From DASZHJ01 sp035604335 (GTDB lineage Bacteria > Pseudomonadota > Alphaproteobacteria > ATCC43930 > CGMCC-115725), in NCBI GenBank assembly GCA_035604335.1, contig DATNIT010000313.1, positions 1-64,000 of the forward strand: DNA of 64,000 nucleotides, written 5' to 3'. Position 1 is the stretch's first letter. Each line of letters starts with the position of its first letter. Shown here piece after piece: positions 52,615-61,363 of the stretch. A program made the position numbers and the translations under genes. The notes under the pieces were generated by a model. The model was not told the DNA's origin, did no database searches, and saw only the letters and a program-made list of their open reading frames with translations.

Positions 52615-53427
52615 ATGGCCACACCCGCTCCGCTCCTGCTCACAGGCGCCGCCGGCGCCCTCGGTCAATACCTGCGCCCGCATCTCGCCAAGCGCGCGGG
52701 CGGCTTGCGCAGCTCCGACATCCGCGACCCCGGCAAGCCCGTGCCCAACGAGGAGATCATGGTGGGCGATCTCGGCGACGCCCGCTTCGTCGATCGCATG
52801 GTGGCCGGCACCTCCGCGGTCGTGCACTTGGGCGCGGTCTCGACGGAGGACGCGGTCGACAAGATCTTCCACGCGAACTTCCACGGCACCTACCACGTGT
52901 TCGAGTCCATGCTGCGTCACGGCGTGAAGCGCGTCGTGTTCGCGAGTTCGAACCATGCCATCGGTTATCACCCCGTGACCGAGCGGCTCGACGCCACGGC
53001 CGTGCAAAAGCCCGACACCATGTACGGCGTCAGCAAGGCCTTCGGCGAGGACCTCGGCAGCTTCTTCTCGAACAAGTTCGGGTTCGAGGTGGCCTGCCTG
53101 CGCATCGGCTCGGCCTTCCCGGAGCCGACGAACCCGCGGATGCTGTCGACCTGGCTCAGCTATGCCGATCTGCTGCGGCTCATCGAGGCATGCCTCGACG
53201 CACCCAAGCTCAAGTTCGCGATCGTCTATGGCGCCTCCAACAACAAGCGCACCTATTGGGACAACTCGAAGTCCGGCATCGACTATCGCCCGCAGGACAG
53301 CGCCGATGGCTACGCGGCGAAGCTGATGCCCGGCGGCGTCGACCCCCGCGACCCCAAGGATCCCGCGACGCACTTCCAGGGCGGCTTCTACGCCAACCTC
53401 AAGCTCGGCGAGAAGCCGAAGATGTGA
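52615..53427 (+). CDS. Uronate dehydrogenase
   Basis: A 270-residue SDR close to bacterial Udh, which oxidises D-glucuronate or D-galacturonate to the aldarolactone with NAD+. Motifs are LLTGAAGALGQYLRPHL, SSNHAIGYHPVTERLD, the catalytic YGVSKAFGE and RIGSAFPEPTNPRMLSTWLSYADLLRLIEA, typical of the family. It gives a catabolic route for uronic acids, which the surface-sugar loci (ugd, uronate epimerase) can produce. No other pathway genes are adjacent, so the link is inference. Confidence 0.9.
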   Translation: MATPAPLLLTGAAGALGQYLRPHLAKRAGGLRSSDIRDPGKPVPNEEIMVGDLGDARFVDRMVAGTSAVVHLGAVSTEDAVDKIFHANFHGTYHVFESMLRHGVKRVVFASSNHAIGYHPVTERLDATAVQKPDTMYGVSKAFGEDLGSFFSNKFGFEVACLRIGSAFPEPTNPRMLSTWLSYADLLRLIEACLDAPKLKFAIVYGASNNKRTYWDNSKSGIDYRPQDSADGYAAKLMPGGVDPRDPKDPATHFQGGFYANLKLGEKPKM

Positions 53428-53575
53428 GCCCGGCGAAGCGCGATCAAGGCCGCGCAATCGCAGTCGCCGAGGCATGCGCGACTAGATAATCGTAGGGCGC
53501 CGCACTAAGGTGTTGTGTGGCTCGCGCCGGTGCTTTCGGTTCGAGCGCGTAGGGCGGCGCTGTCGGGGGGCATCC

Positions 53576-54205
53576 GTGACCTGCTTGAAATGGAGTCGCC
53601 GAGACGGGCTCGCGCTGGCCGCGCTTTCGTGCGCATGCGCAGCCCTTGTGTCGCCGAGCACCACGCTCGCCGACGAGCAACAGGAGTTCCGCTGCCCGAA
53701 GCCGGGCACCATCATCGAATATACCGAGACCGGTGGCACGATCGTGTTCGGAGGCACAGACGGGATGTGGTGTACCGGAACCCTCGAGAAGGGCCAGTCG
53801 TTTCGGCGCTACGCGTTGCTGGCGGGGGCCGACTTATCCTGGTCGGGTTTCATCGAAAATCACATCGAGCGGATCTGGCCGCTTCAGATCGGGAAGCAAA
53901 TCGATTTCACCTTCCAGGGGCGCTCCAGCAGAGCGAGCGGCGGCGTCGATGCCGACACGCCCTTCTGGTACGTGGAGAAGGTCATCGTCGCTCGCAAAGA
54001 ACGGCTGACGGTACCGGCGGGAACCTTCGATACCTGGGTAATCGAAGATCATCAGGACGTCTCCCGCGGGCGTGTCATCGCGATACGCACCTATTGGTAC
54101 GCGCCGGAGGTCGGCTTCGCGATCAAGTACAGCTGTCACATAGCGCAGGGAGTCGGGAAAGACATCGCCTTCGAGGCGAAGGCCATTTCGCCTGCGAGTC
54201 CTTGA
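53576..54205 (+). CDS. Exported hypothetical protein
   Basis: A 209-residue product from a GTG at 53576 behind a G-rich site. A twin-Arg-containing N-terminus (WSRRDGLALAALSCACAALV) leads into a signal peptide ending TTLA. The mature beta-rich part is about 175 residues, with cysteines in FRCPKPG, DGMWCTG and YSCHIA and a repeated Trp pattern. I do not recognise a family. It may be secreted through Sec or Tat. Converges with the DUF3775 gene. Confidence 0.65.
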   Translation: MTCLKWSRRDGLALAALSCACAALVSPSTTLADEQQEFRCPKPGTIIEYTETGGTIVFGGTDGMWCTGTLEKGQSFRRYALLAGADLSWSGFIENHIERIWPLQIGKQIDFTFQGRSSRASGGVDADTPFWYVEKVIVARKERLTVPAGTFDTWVIEDHQDVSRGRVIAIRTYWYAPEVGFAIKYSCHIAQGVGKDIAFEAKAISPASP

Positions 54206-54245
54206 GCGGGGTCGCAAATGCGATCGACGCGCCCGGTAAGCCGCG

Positions 54246-54635
54246 TCAGTCCGGCTCGCGGATCGATTCCACGCGATACCCGAGCGAGGTGAGCGCGCTC
54301 CTCAGATAGTCTGCGAGGCCGGGCAGACGCGCTACGTACTCCGCGGGGTGCGTGCTGATGATCTTGGTCGCCTGCTGCAACGCGGCGGGGAACGCCTCCG
54401 GCTCGAAATCACCGCGCCCCATCCAGGCGAGAGCCACGAGCTCGTTGAGCTCAGTGCTCGTGAGGTCCGCGACCAAATCGAGGAGGCGATCGGCCTCGGG
54501 CGTGGCGTCGCTCTCCCTGTCTCTCCGCTCCGCACCGGATTTGCGGTCGGCGCGGGCGAGCGCCTTCTCCTCGACCTCGCAGTCGCGCGCGGCGGCGATG
54601 ATGGCGGCGATTTGCTGTAGCGGGATCGTAAGCAT
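54246..54635 (-). CDS. DUF3775 family protein
   Basis: A 129-residue protein from the ATG at 54635. The DUF3775 signature MLTIPLQQIAAIIAAARDCEVEEKA and ELVALAWMGRGDFEPEAFPAAL are present, in a compact helical fold with a charged middle. It has no membrane segment. The family is common in alphaproteobacteria and uncharacterised. Its 175-bp upstream region contains no convincing operator. Confidence 0.8.
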   Translation of the reverse strand: MLTIPLQQIAAIIAAARDCEVEEKALARADRKSGAERRDRESDATPEADRLLDLVADLTSTELNELVALAWMGRGDFEPEAFPAALQQATKIISTHPAEYVARLPGLADYLRSALTSLGYRVESIREPD

Positions 54636-54810
54636 ACGGCGGGGTGCCTCTCGGGCGTATGTGTCCCCTCTTGCCACGAGGATACGAAAACTGCGGGCCC
54701 GACACGCATGATCCAGATCAACGCGCGCACACGATGACGCATAGGTATTTCTGCGTATGGCATATCCGTCGATCTTGCGAGCGGCTCGGCGCGAGGGAGC
54801 GGCGCCTCGG

Positions 54811-55560
54811 TCAGGCGCCCCTAAATCTTGGCTTGCGCTTCTCCTTGTAGGCGGCGACGCCCTCCGCGAAGTCCGCGCTGCCACGCACGCGAGCCAGCGC
54901 CTGGCTGGTCTCCACCATGTGCTCCACCGGCCCTGGCGGCAGAATGACGTCGTTGACGAATCCCTTGAGGGCGGCGATCACCAGCGGTGCCATGTCCGCG
55001 AGCTCTCGACCCATGGCAAGGGCCTCTTGCTCGTGCCGGCCGTTGGCGACGACCCGGTTGACGAACCCCACCTCGTAGGCCCGGCGCGCCGGGATTTTGC
55101 TGCCCAGCAGCATCACCTCCATGGCGAGCTTGTGCGGCATGCGCCGGACCAGCGAGCTGATCATGCCGCCGGTCAGGCCGAGATTCGCCTCGGGATAATA
55201 GAACTGGGTGTCCTCGGTGGAGACCATCAGGTCGCACATCATCACCATGACGAGCCCGCCGCCGACGCACCAGCCGCTGGTCGCGGCGATGATGGGCTTC
55301 TTCGTCTTGAATCCCACGTTGGGGATGCAGCGCCACAGCTCCGGCAGGTCGTTCACGTCGGCGCCCGCGGTGAAGGCTCGCGTGCCCGCCGCCGACAGCA
55401 CGGCGACCCGCTGGTCAGATCGATCGAAGGCCTGGAAAGCGGCCTGCAGATCCACCGCGACCGCGGCGCTGATCGCGTTCAGCCGATCCGGTCGATTGAT
55501 GCGAATGACCGAGACCGGTCCCTGCTCCTCCACGGTAACGACGGGTGCGACGACAGGCAT
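54811..55560 (-). CDS. Enoyl-CoA hydratase/isomerase family protein
   Basis: A 249-residue crotonase. The oxyanion-hole segments (AFTAGADVNDLPEL and IAATSGWCVGGGLVMVMMCDLMVST) and both catalytic glutamates (in YYPEANLG and LAMEVMLLG) are in place, so hydratase activity is plausible. It sits 14 bp downstream of the ADP-forming acyl-CoA synthetase gene's end on the same strand, suggesting a shared acyl-CoA pathway. The substrate is unknown. Confidence 0.9.
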   Translation of the reverse strand: MPVVAPVVTVEEQGPVSVIRINRPDRLNAISAAVAVDLQAAFQAFDRSDQRVAVLSAAGTRAFTAGADVNDLPELWRCIPNVGFKTKKPIIAATSGWCVGGGLVMVMMCDLMVSTEDTQFYYPEANLGLTGGMISSLVRRMPHKLAMEVMLLGSKIPARRAYEVGFVNRVVANGRHEQEALAMGRELADMAPLVIAALKGFVNDVILPPGPVEHMVETSQALARVRGSADFAEGVAAYKEKRKPRFRGA

Positions 55561-55574
55561 ATGTCCTCCCTTGT

Positions 55575-57686
55575 TCAGCCGAGCAGCGCCCGGGCATCGA
55601 CGATCACGCAGCCCTCGCCGCGGCGCTTCACGATCAGCGGGTTGACATCGAGCTCCCGCAGCCGGTCGCGCAGGTCGTGCGCCAACCAGCCGAGGCGCAC
55701 GACGGCGTCAACGACGGCATCGATGTCCAGCGGCGGCCGACCGCGAAAGCCCTGGAGCAAGGCGTGCATCTTCAGCCGGCCGAGCATGCCGCGCGCGTTC
55801 TCGGCCGCCACCGGCACCGGGGCAACGACGACGTCCTTGAGCAGCTCGGCGAGAATACCGCCGGCGCCGATCACGATCTGCGGGCCGAACTGGCTGTCGG
55901 CGGTGACGCCTAGGATCAATTCGGCGTCTCCCCGAACCATCCGCTGGACCAGGAAGCCGTCCAATCCGGAGAGACGGCGCCGCATATCCTCCAGCGCCGC
56001 CGTCAGCACGGCTTCCGATGCGAGATCCACCGCCACCCCTCCGGCGTCGCTCTTGTGCACCAAGGCAGGCCCGAGCGCCTTGAGGACCACGGGGTACCCG
56101 AGCCGCGCCGCCGCCGCGCAGACGCTCTCCCGATCTGCGCATACGGCCTGCTGCGCGATGGGCAGGCCATAGGCCGCCAGCAAGCGGTGCAAGCTCGCGG
56201 GATCGAGCGCGCCGGCCAGCAGGTCGTCTGGCGGCGCCGCCGGCAGGCCGCGAGGACGTTGCGGCGCCGTGCCCACGCGCTCGGCGGACCCGTCGAGCCA
56301 GCCCCGGACGGCGCGGATCGCGTCGTCGAGGCTGTCGGTGAACGGCATGCGCCGCGTCACCAGCTCGGCGCGCGCGGCATCCGCGGCCTGGCCCGGCGCC
56401 ATCACGAAAACGCAGGGCTTGCCCGCGGCGATCGCGGCATCGGCGATCTTACCGGTGGTGCGCGCCAGCAGCGGCGCGGTCGTGATCAGCGCGAGCGTCA
56501 TATCCTCCGCAGGATCGGCGCCGACCAGAGCCATCGTCTCGTCGGCGATCTCCACCGCCTCGCCGCCCGCGAGCCTGCCGCCGAGGTCGATCGGGTTGCG
56601 CGCCTGTCCCGGCGAGAAGAGCCGGCCGAGGCTCTGCTCCGTCTTTGGCGCGAACCGGGTGAGCCCGATGCCGGTCTCGGCCAAGCGGTCCGCGGCGATG
56701 GCTCCGCCGCCGCCGGAGGTGGTGAGGATGGTGGCCGATCGCACCTTGCGGCCGGGGAAACGGACGAGGCTCGCGGCCAGCAGCACCATGGAGTCGAGAT
56801 CGTCCAGCATGACGACGCCGAGGTCGCGGCACACCGCCGCCAGCGCCTGGTAGCTGCCGGCGAGGCTTGCCGTGTGGGAGTATGCGGCTCGCGCGCCCGA
56901 CTCGGTGCGGCCCGCCTTGACGAGCAGCCAGGGTTTTCCGGCCGCGCGGGCGCGGCGGGCGAGCTCGACGAAACGCGCGGGGTCCTTGAAGCCTTCGACG
57001 TAAGTGCAGATCACCTGCGTCCGCGCGTCCTCGAGGAAATACTCGGCGAAGTCGCAGACCTCGAGGTCGGCCTGGTTGCCGACCGATACGCAATGGGAAA
57101 AGCCGATGCCGCGCGACCCTGCGCGGTCGAAGACCGTCGCCATGAGAGCGCCGCTCTGGCTCGCGAAGCCGATGGGATCGACGCGGAGCGTGTCGACCTC
57201 GAGTGCCGGCGAGGAACACAGCACCACGCGGTTCGCCGGGCTGATCAGGCCGAGGCAATTCGGCCCTATCAGGCGCATGCCGCCGACCCGTGCCGTGCGC
57301 ACGATCTCGGCTTCGAGGGCCGCTCCCTCCGGGCCCTCATCGGAGAACTTGCTGGTGATGATGATGCCGCAGCGCACGCCGATCTCAGCGCAATGCGCGA
57401 CCATCTCGGCGACGCGCGGGCGCGGCACGGCCATCACGACCATGTCGGCGGGCTCGGGGGTCGCGCGGATGTCGGGATACGTCTTCAGCCCGAACAGCTC
57501 GGGCCTGTTGGGGTTGATCGGATAGACGGTGCCGGCGTAGCCGTGCTTCAGGAGCATGCGATAGAGCCGACCGCCGAACTTGGTCTGGTCCTCGGACGCG
57601 CCGATCACCGCGACGGAGCGCGGCGCCATCAGCTCAGCGATCGGCGCCGGCGGTCGGCCGAATTGAGGCAAATCGCGTCGGCTCAT
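55575..57686 (-). CDS. ADP-forming acyl-CoA (acetate-CoA ligase-type) synthetase, fused alpha-beta
   Basis: A 703-residue protein from the ATG at 57686. Domains are CoA-binding (about 15-150, starting MAPRSVAVIGASED), succinyl-CoA-synthetase-like (about 150-470, with the phosphohistidine in AAYSHTASLAG) and ATP-grasp (about 490-700, VVLKALGPALVHKSDAGGVAVDL). It links acyl-CoA breakdown to ATP formation or uses ATP to make acyl-CoA; related proteins without function also exist. It is 86 bp from DUF190 and followed by the crotonase gene. Confidence 0.9.
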   Translation of the reverse strand: MSRRDLPQFGRPPAPIAELMAPRSVAVIGASEDQTKFGGRLYRMLLKHGYAGTVYPINPNRPELFGLKTYPDIRATPEPADMVVMAVPRPRVAEMVAHCAEIGVRCGIIITSKFSDEGPEGAALEAEIVRTARVGGMRLIGPNCLGLISPANRVVLCSSPALEVDTLRVDPIGFASQSGALMATVFDRAGSRGIGFSHCVSVGNQADLEVCDFAEYFLEDARTQVICTYVEGFKDPARFVELARRARAAGKPWLLVKAGRTESGARAAYSHTASLAGSYQALAAVCRDLGVVMLDDLDSMVLLAASLVRFPGRKVRSATILTTSGGGGAIAADRLAETGIGLTRFAPKTEQSLGRLFSPGQARNPIDLGGRLAGGEAVEIADETMALVGADPAEDMTLALITTAPLLARTTGKIADAAIAAGKPCVFVMAPGQAADAARAELVTRRMPFTDSLDDAIRAVRGWLDGSAERVGTAPQRPRGLPAAPPDDLLAGALDPASLHRLLAAYGLPIAQQAVCADRESVCAAAARLGYPVVLKALGPALVHKSDAGGVAVDLASEAVLTAALEDMRRRLSGLDGFLVQRMVRGDAELILGVTADSQFGPQIVIGAGGILAELLKDVVVAPVPVAAENARGMLGRLKMHALLQGFRGRPPLDIDAVVDAVVRLGWLAHDLRDRLRELDVNPLIVKRRGEGCVIVDARALLG

Positions 57687-57772
57687 CGTCCAGTCCTCCA
57701 GCGCATCAGTTTCGCCGGATCGGCCGACCATCGCAAACCCGCCAGCGCTTCAGCGCTTCATCGCTTCCCGCG

Positions 57773-58129
57773 CTATGAGTTTGCGACGGAGGGGCCGTAG
57801 CGGACAGCCTTCACCTCCTCGATGATCGCGAGGCCGCTGCCGATCATGCCGGCGAGTACCGGTAGAAAGGACTCGATTTTCGCTTCGGTGTCGACGATCT
57901 CGATCACCACCGGACGATCCTCGGATCGCCTCAAGAGGAATTTCTCGCGCCGGCTCGAGGGGCCGAACCCGACGATCCCGCGCGATACGGTGAGACCGTT
58001 CATCATGCGTTCGCGCGCCTTGACGGCGATCGCCTCGTAGAGCGGCTGCTCCCCATGGGCATCGTCGGCGTACGTGTCGTCATCGCCGACGAAGATGCGC
58101 AGGAGCGTCGCCTGTGCCGGAACCGCCAT
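57773..58129 (-). CDS. DUF190 family protein
   Basis: A 118-residue protein with the DUF190 signature: LLRIFVGDDDTYADD, PLYEAIAVKARERMMNGLTVSRGIVGFG and VVIEIVDTEAKIESFLPVLAGMI. The fold resembles PII/CutA ferredoxin-like signal proteins. It is divergent from the universal stress gene and shares the FNR/FixK-type site, so both may respond to low oxygen. A possible terminator-like inverted repeat (TCGCAAAC 57731-57738 with GTTTGCGA 57779-57786) overlaps its 3' end. Confidence 0.88.
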   Translation of the reverse strand: MAVPAQATLLRIFVGDDDTYADDAHGEQPLYEAIAVKARERMMNGLTVSRGIVGFGPSSRREKFLLRRSEDRPVVIEIVDTEAKIESFLPVLAGMIGSGLAIIEEVKAVRYGPSVANS

Positions 58130-58205
58130 GGTCGTTCTCCTTATCGATCGACACCGCGGTGCAATATCGGCCCCGCAGAGATATTTCGGTCAGCCGCGGC
58201 CTATA

Positions 58206-58219
58206 TTGATTCAAGTCAA
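58206..58219. promoter_or_regulatory. FNR/FixK-type binding site
   Basis: TTGA (58206-58209), six bases TTCAAG, TCAA (58216-58219): a perfect match to the TTGA-N6-TCAA consensus. It is in the DUF190/universal-stress divergent region, with its centre about 61 bp before the stress-protein start. A TSS about 41 bp downstream of the centre would lie near 58254, which suits class II activation, but I cannot confirm the TSS. Confidence 0.65.
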
Positions 58220-58273
58220 CGCGCTTTTGCGGCCTAGCGCTCAGACTTTATCAAATTTGGAGCCCGAGAGATC

Positions 58274-59122
58274 ATGATCAGAACCATCCTCGTGCCCGTA
58301 ACGGGTACCGACGCCGATCCCGCTGCTTTCACGGCCGCGCTGACGGCTGCGCGCCTGCTCGGCGCCCACCTCGATTTTCTCCACGTTCATATGGATCCGA
58401 GCGAGATCGCGGCAGCGTTTGCCACGGACGTCGGGGGCGGCATGGTCTCCGCCGGGCTGATCGAGAGTCTGGAGGCGGAGGCCGATCAGCGCGAGAAGAA
58501 GGCGCAGACATCATTCCAGGCCTTTTGCGAGCGTGAGCGGTTGGCCGAGCGTCCCACTCCTTCGGAGCCCGTGTCCGCGCAGTGGCATCGCGAAATCGGC
58601 AACGAGTCCGCCTGGATCGGAGAGTATGGCCGCACGTCCGACTTGGTGGTGGTCGGTCGGCCCGAGCAGGGCGCAGCCCGCGAGATGCTCGAGGCAGCCT
58701 TGCTCGATACGGGCCGCCCCCTCCTCATCCCAGGTACCGCACCCCTGCTGCCCGAGACCGTGGCGATTGCCTGGAAATCGACGCGCGAGGCGGCCCGGGC
58801 GGTGACCGCGGCAGCGCCCTTCCTCGCGAAGGCGAAGCGGATCGTGATTCTCACGGTAGCCGAGAACGACCGAATGGATCGCGAGAGCGGCGCGCGGCTG
58901 TTCGCCACGTTGCAGCGCCACAACGCGTCGACCGAGGCGCGCCACGTGCAGCCGGGCTCGCACGGCGCGGCAGCGACCCTGCTGTCGGCCGCGGCCGATG
59001 TCGGCGCGGGTCTTCTGGTGATGGGCGGCTACAGCCATAGCCGCGTGCGCGAGCTTATCTTCGGCGGCGTCACGGCGCATATACTTCGCGACGCGGTCCT
59101 TCCCGTGCTCATGGTCCATTGA
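58274..59122 (+). CDS. Tandem universal stress protein
   Basis: A 282-residue protein of two UspA domains (about 1-140 and 150-282). The first begins MIRTILVPVTGTDAD. The second ends GLLVMGGYSHSRVRELIFGGVTAHILRD, containing the G-2x-G-9x-G-(S/T) nucleotide-binding element. Such two-domain proteins bind ATP and protect cells in stress or low oxygen. An FNR/FixK-type box at 58206-58219 lies upstream. It is followed, 47 bp on, by the DUF3300 gene. Confidence 0.9.
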   Translation: MIRTILVPVTGTDADPAAFTAALTAARLLGAHLDFLHVHMDPSEIAAAFATDVGGGMVSAGLIESLEAEADQREKKAQTSFQAFCERERLAERPTPSEPVSAQWHREIGNESAWIGEYGRTSDLVVVGRPEQGAAREMLEAALLDTGRPLLIPGTAPLLPETVAIAWKSTREAARAVTAAAPFLAKAKRIVILTVAENDRMDRESGARLFATLQRHNASTEARHVQPGSHGAAATLLSAAADVGAGLLVMGGYSHSRVRELIFGGVTAHILRDAVLPVLMVH

Positions 59123-59169
59123 GGCAGCCGGAATCATTGGGTCCTCATCGCCGACCGAAAGGGCGAGGC

Positions 59170-60381
59170 ATGAAGGCGAAACTGATCGGAGCGATCCTGG
59201 GCATTCTCGCCCTTGCCGCCGTTGCGCCGACCGCACTCGATGCGCAGACATCGGCGCCGCCGGCTCAGACCGCACCGCTCTATCAAGCGGCCCAGCTCGA
59301 CCAGCTGCTGGCGCCGGTGGCGCTTTATCCGGACGAGCTTCTGGGCCAGATCCTGATGGCCTCGACTTATCCCCTCGAGGTCGTCGAGGCGGCGCGATGG
59401 GTGCAAGATCCCAACAATGCCCGCCTCAAGGGCGATCAGCTGACGGCGGCGCTCCAGGACAAGGATTGGGATCCCAGCGTGAAGTCGCTGGTGCCGTTTC
59501 CGCAGATCCTGGGCATGATGAACGACCGGCTCGACTGGATGCAGAAGCTCGGCGACGCATTCCTCGCCCAGCAAAGCGACGTCATGGATTCGGTGCAACG
59601 CCTGCGCCAGCAAGCCCAGGCCGCCGGAACCCTCAAGTCTTCGCCTCAACAGACCGTCACCACTCAAGACCAGACGATCACGGTCGAGCCCGCCAATCCC
59701 GACACGGTCTATGTTCCCGTCTACGATCCGACGGTCGTCTACGGCACATGGCCTTATCCCGACTATCCCCCCTACTACTTCCCGCCACCGCCCGGCTTTG
59801 TCTTCGGGTCGCCATTCTGGCCGGGCTTCTGGTGGGGTCCCGTGATCGAGATCGGCTTCTATCGCCCGTTCTGGGGCTGGGACCACTGGGATTGGCGCCA
59901 TCATCGGATCGACATCGATCGCGACCGGTTCGATCGCATCGAAGGGCAACACCGGTTCTCCGCGGGCGACACCTGGCAGCATGATCCCTACCACCGGCGC
60001 GGCGTCGCTTACCGCGACCCCGGCACGAGCACGAAGTTCGGGCGGCCGGTGACAGGCTCGCCCGATGCGCGGCGGGTCTACCGCGGCTATGGGAGCGGCA
60101 CCGGAGTGACGACACAGGGGATTGCGCCCCGTGCCCTGGTCAGGCCGGGCACAACCGGCCCGACCAGCACACAACCCACACTCCCCAATCGACCTCAGAC
60201 GATCGAGCGGCCGCAGGGGACGGTGTTTGGAGGATATGGGCGCGGTGCCGATGTGCGCGCGCAATCGGAGCGCGGCCATGCGAGTCAGCAGACGATAGCG
60301 CCGAGGAGCTTTTCCCCATCCTTCAACGCTCCGCGTCCTTCCGGTGGCGGAAGATCTTCCGGCGGGTTCCAGCGGCGATGA
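59170..60381 (+). CDS. DUF3300 domain protein, exported
   Basis: A 403-residue exported protein from the ATG at 59170 (signal peptide about 1-27). Residues ~40-180 are the helical DUF3300 domain (LLAPVALYPDELLGQILMASTYPLEVVEAARW). A Pro/Tyr/Trp/Phe-rich stretch (about 190-230, FWPGFWWGPVIEIGFYRPFWGWDHWDW) follows, then a long low-complexity Gly/Thr/Pro tail. It is classically paired with DUF2950, as here. Probably periplasmic or secreted and adhesive; the role is unknown. Confidence 0.88.
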   Translation: MKAKLIGAILGILALAAVAPTALDAQTSAPPAQTAPLYQAAQLDQLLAPVALYPDELLGQILMASTYPLEVVEAARWVQDPNNARLKGDQLTAALQDKDWDPSVKSLVPFPQILGMMNDRLDWMQKLGDAFLAQQSDVMDSVQRLRQQAQAAGTLKSSPQQTVTTQDQTITVEPANPDTVYVPVYDPTVVYGTWPYPDYPPYYFPPPPGFVFGSPFWPGFWWGPVIEIGFYRPFWGWDHWDWRHHRIDIDRDRFDRIEGQHRFSAGDTWQHDPYHRRGVAYRDPGTSTKFGRPVTGSPDARRVYRGYGSGTGVTTQGIAPRALVRPGTTGPTSTQPTLPNRPQTIERPQGTVFGGYGRGADVRAQSERGHASQQTIAPRSFSPSFNAPRPSGGGRSSGGFQRR

Positions 60382-60424
60382 CGACAAAGGCGAGCGATTC
60401 GGTGCCGACGGTGCGAGGATACCC

Positions 60425-61363
60425 ATGATGGGCATGAGCTGGAGCGATCTCGGATCCTTGATGCGGCGCCGTGGCGCGGTCTTGTGCGTCGCTGCAGGTC
60501 TAATGGGACTGGCTCCGCAGCCCGCTTGGGCCGCGGGCGTCCAGCAGCGGAGCTTCGCGTCTCCGGAGGCCGCGGTCGATGCCCTGGTCGCCGCGGCGCG
60601 CACCGATCGCACCGCCGAGCTCGCGCGGCTGCTCGGACCCGAGGGCAAGAAGCTCGTGGCGTCCGGCGATCCCGTCGCGGACAAGGAGGGCCGGGCCAAG
60701 TTCGTTGCCGCGTATATGAAACAGCACGAGATCAGCCGGACCGGCGACGCGACGGCGACCGTCATCGTCGGCGACGAGCAGTGGCCACTGCCGATACCGA
60801 TCGTCCGCCAGGGCGGCGCCTGGCGCTTCGATACCAAGGCCGGTGAGCAAGAGATCCTGGCCCGCCGCATCGGCCGAAACGAGCTCAATGCGATCGAGGT
60901 GTGCCGTGCCTATGTCGATGCGCAGCGGGAGTACGCCTCCAAGGATCGCAACAACGACGGGCTACTCGAGTACGCTCAGAAGTTCACCAGCGCGAAGGGC
61001 AAGCAGGACGGTCTCTATTGGCCCGTGAAGCCGGGCGAGCCCGAAAGCCCCATCGGGGCGCTCGTCGCCAGCGCGCACGCCGAGGGATACAAGCGCGAGC
61101 CCTATCACGGCTACTACTATAAAATCCTGAAAGGCCAGGGAAAGGGCGCGCCGGGCGGCGCTTACAGCTACATGGCCAAGAACCGCATGATCGGCGGGTT
61201 CGCCCTGGTCGCCTTCCCCGCGCAATACGGCAACTCCGGGATCATGACCTTCATCGTCAATCAGGACGGCGTGGTCTACGAGAAGAACCTCGGGCCCAAG
61301 ACGTCCTCGATCGCGCGCGCCATCACGGCGTTCGATCCCGACTCGACTTGGAAGACGCCGTAA
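60425..61363 (+). CDS. DUF2950 domain protein, exported
   Basis: A 312-residue protein, start chosen at the ATG at 60425; three other ATGs up to 60464 are possible. It has a signal peptide (AAGLMGLAPQPAWA). The mature DUF2950 domain contains RNELNAIEVCRAYVDAQREYASKDRNNDGLLEYAQ and PYHGYYYKILKGQG, its usual signature. It is the partner of the DUF3300 gene 43 bp upstream. Its 3' end overlaps the opposite-strand hyuB gene by 41 bp, a convergent overlap. Confidence 0.88.
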   Translation: MMGMSWSDLGSLMRRRGAVLCVAAGLMGLAPQPAWAAGVQQRSFASPEAAVDALVAAARTDRTAELARLLGPEGKKLVASGDPVADKEGRAKFVAAYMKQHEISRTGDATATVIVGDEQWPLPIPIVRQGGAWRFDTKAGEQEILARRIGRNELNAIEVCRAYVDAQREYASKDRNNDGLLEYAQKFTSAKGKQDGLYWPVKPGEPESPIGALVASAHAEGYKREPYHGYYYKILKGQGKGAPGGAYSYMAKNRMIGGFALVAFPAQYGNSGIMTFIVNQDGVVYEKNLGPKTSSIARAITAFDPDSTWKTP

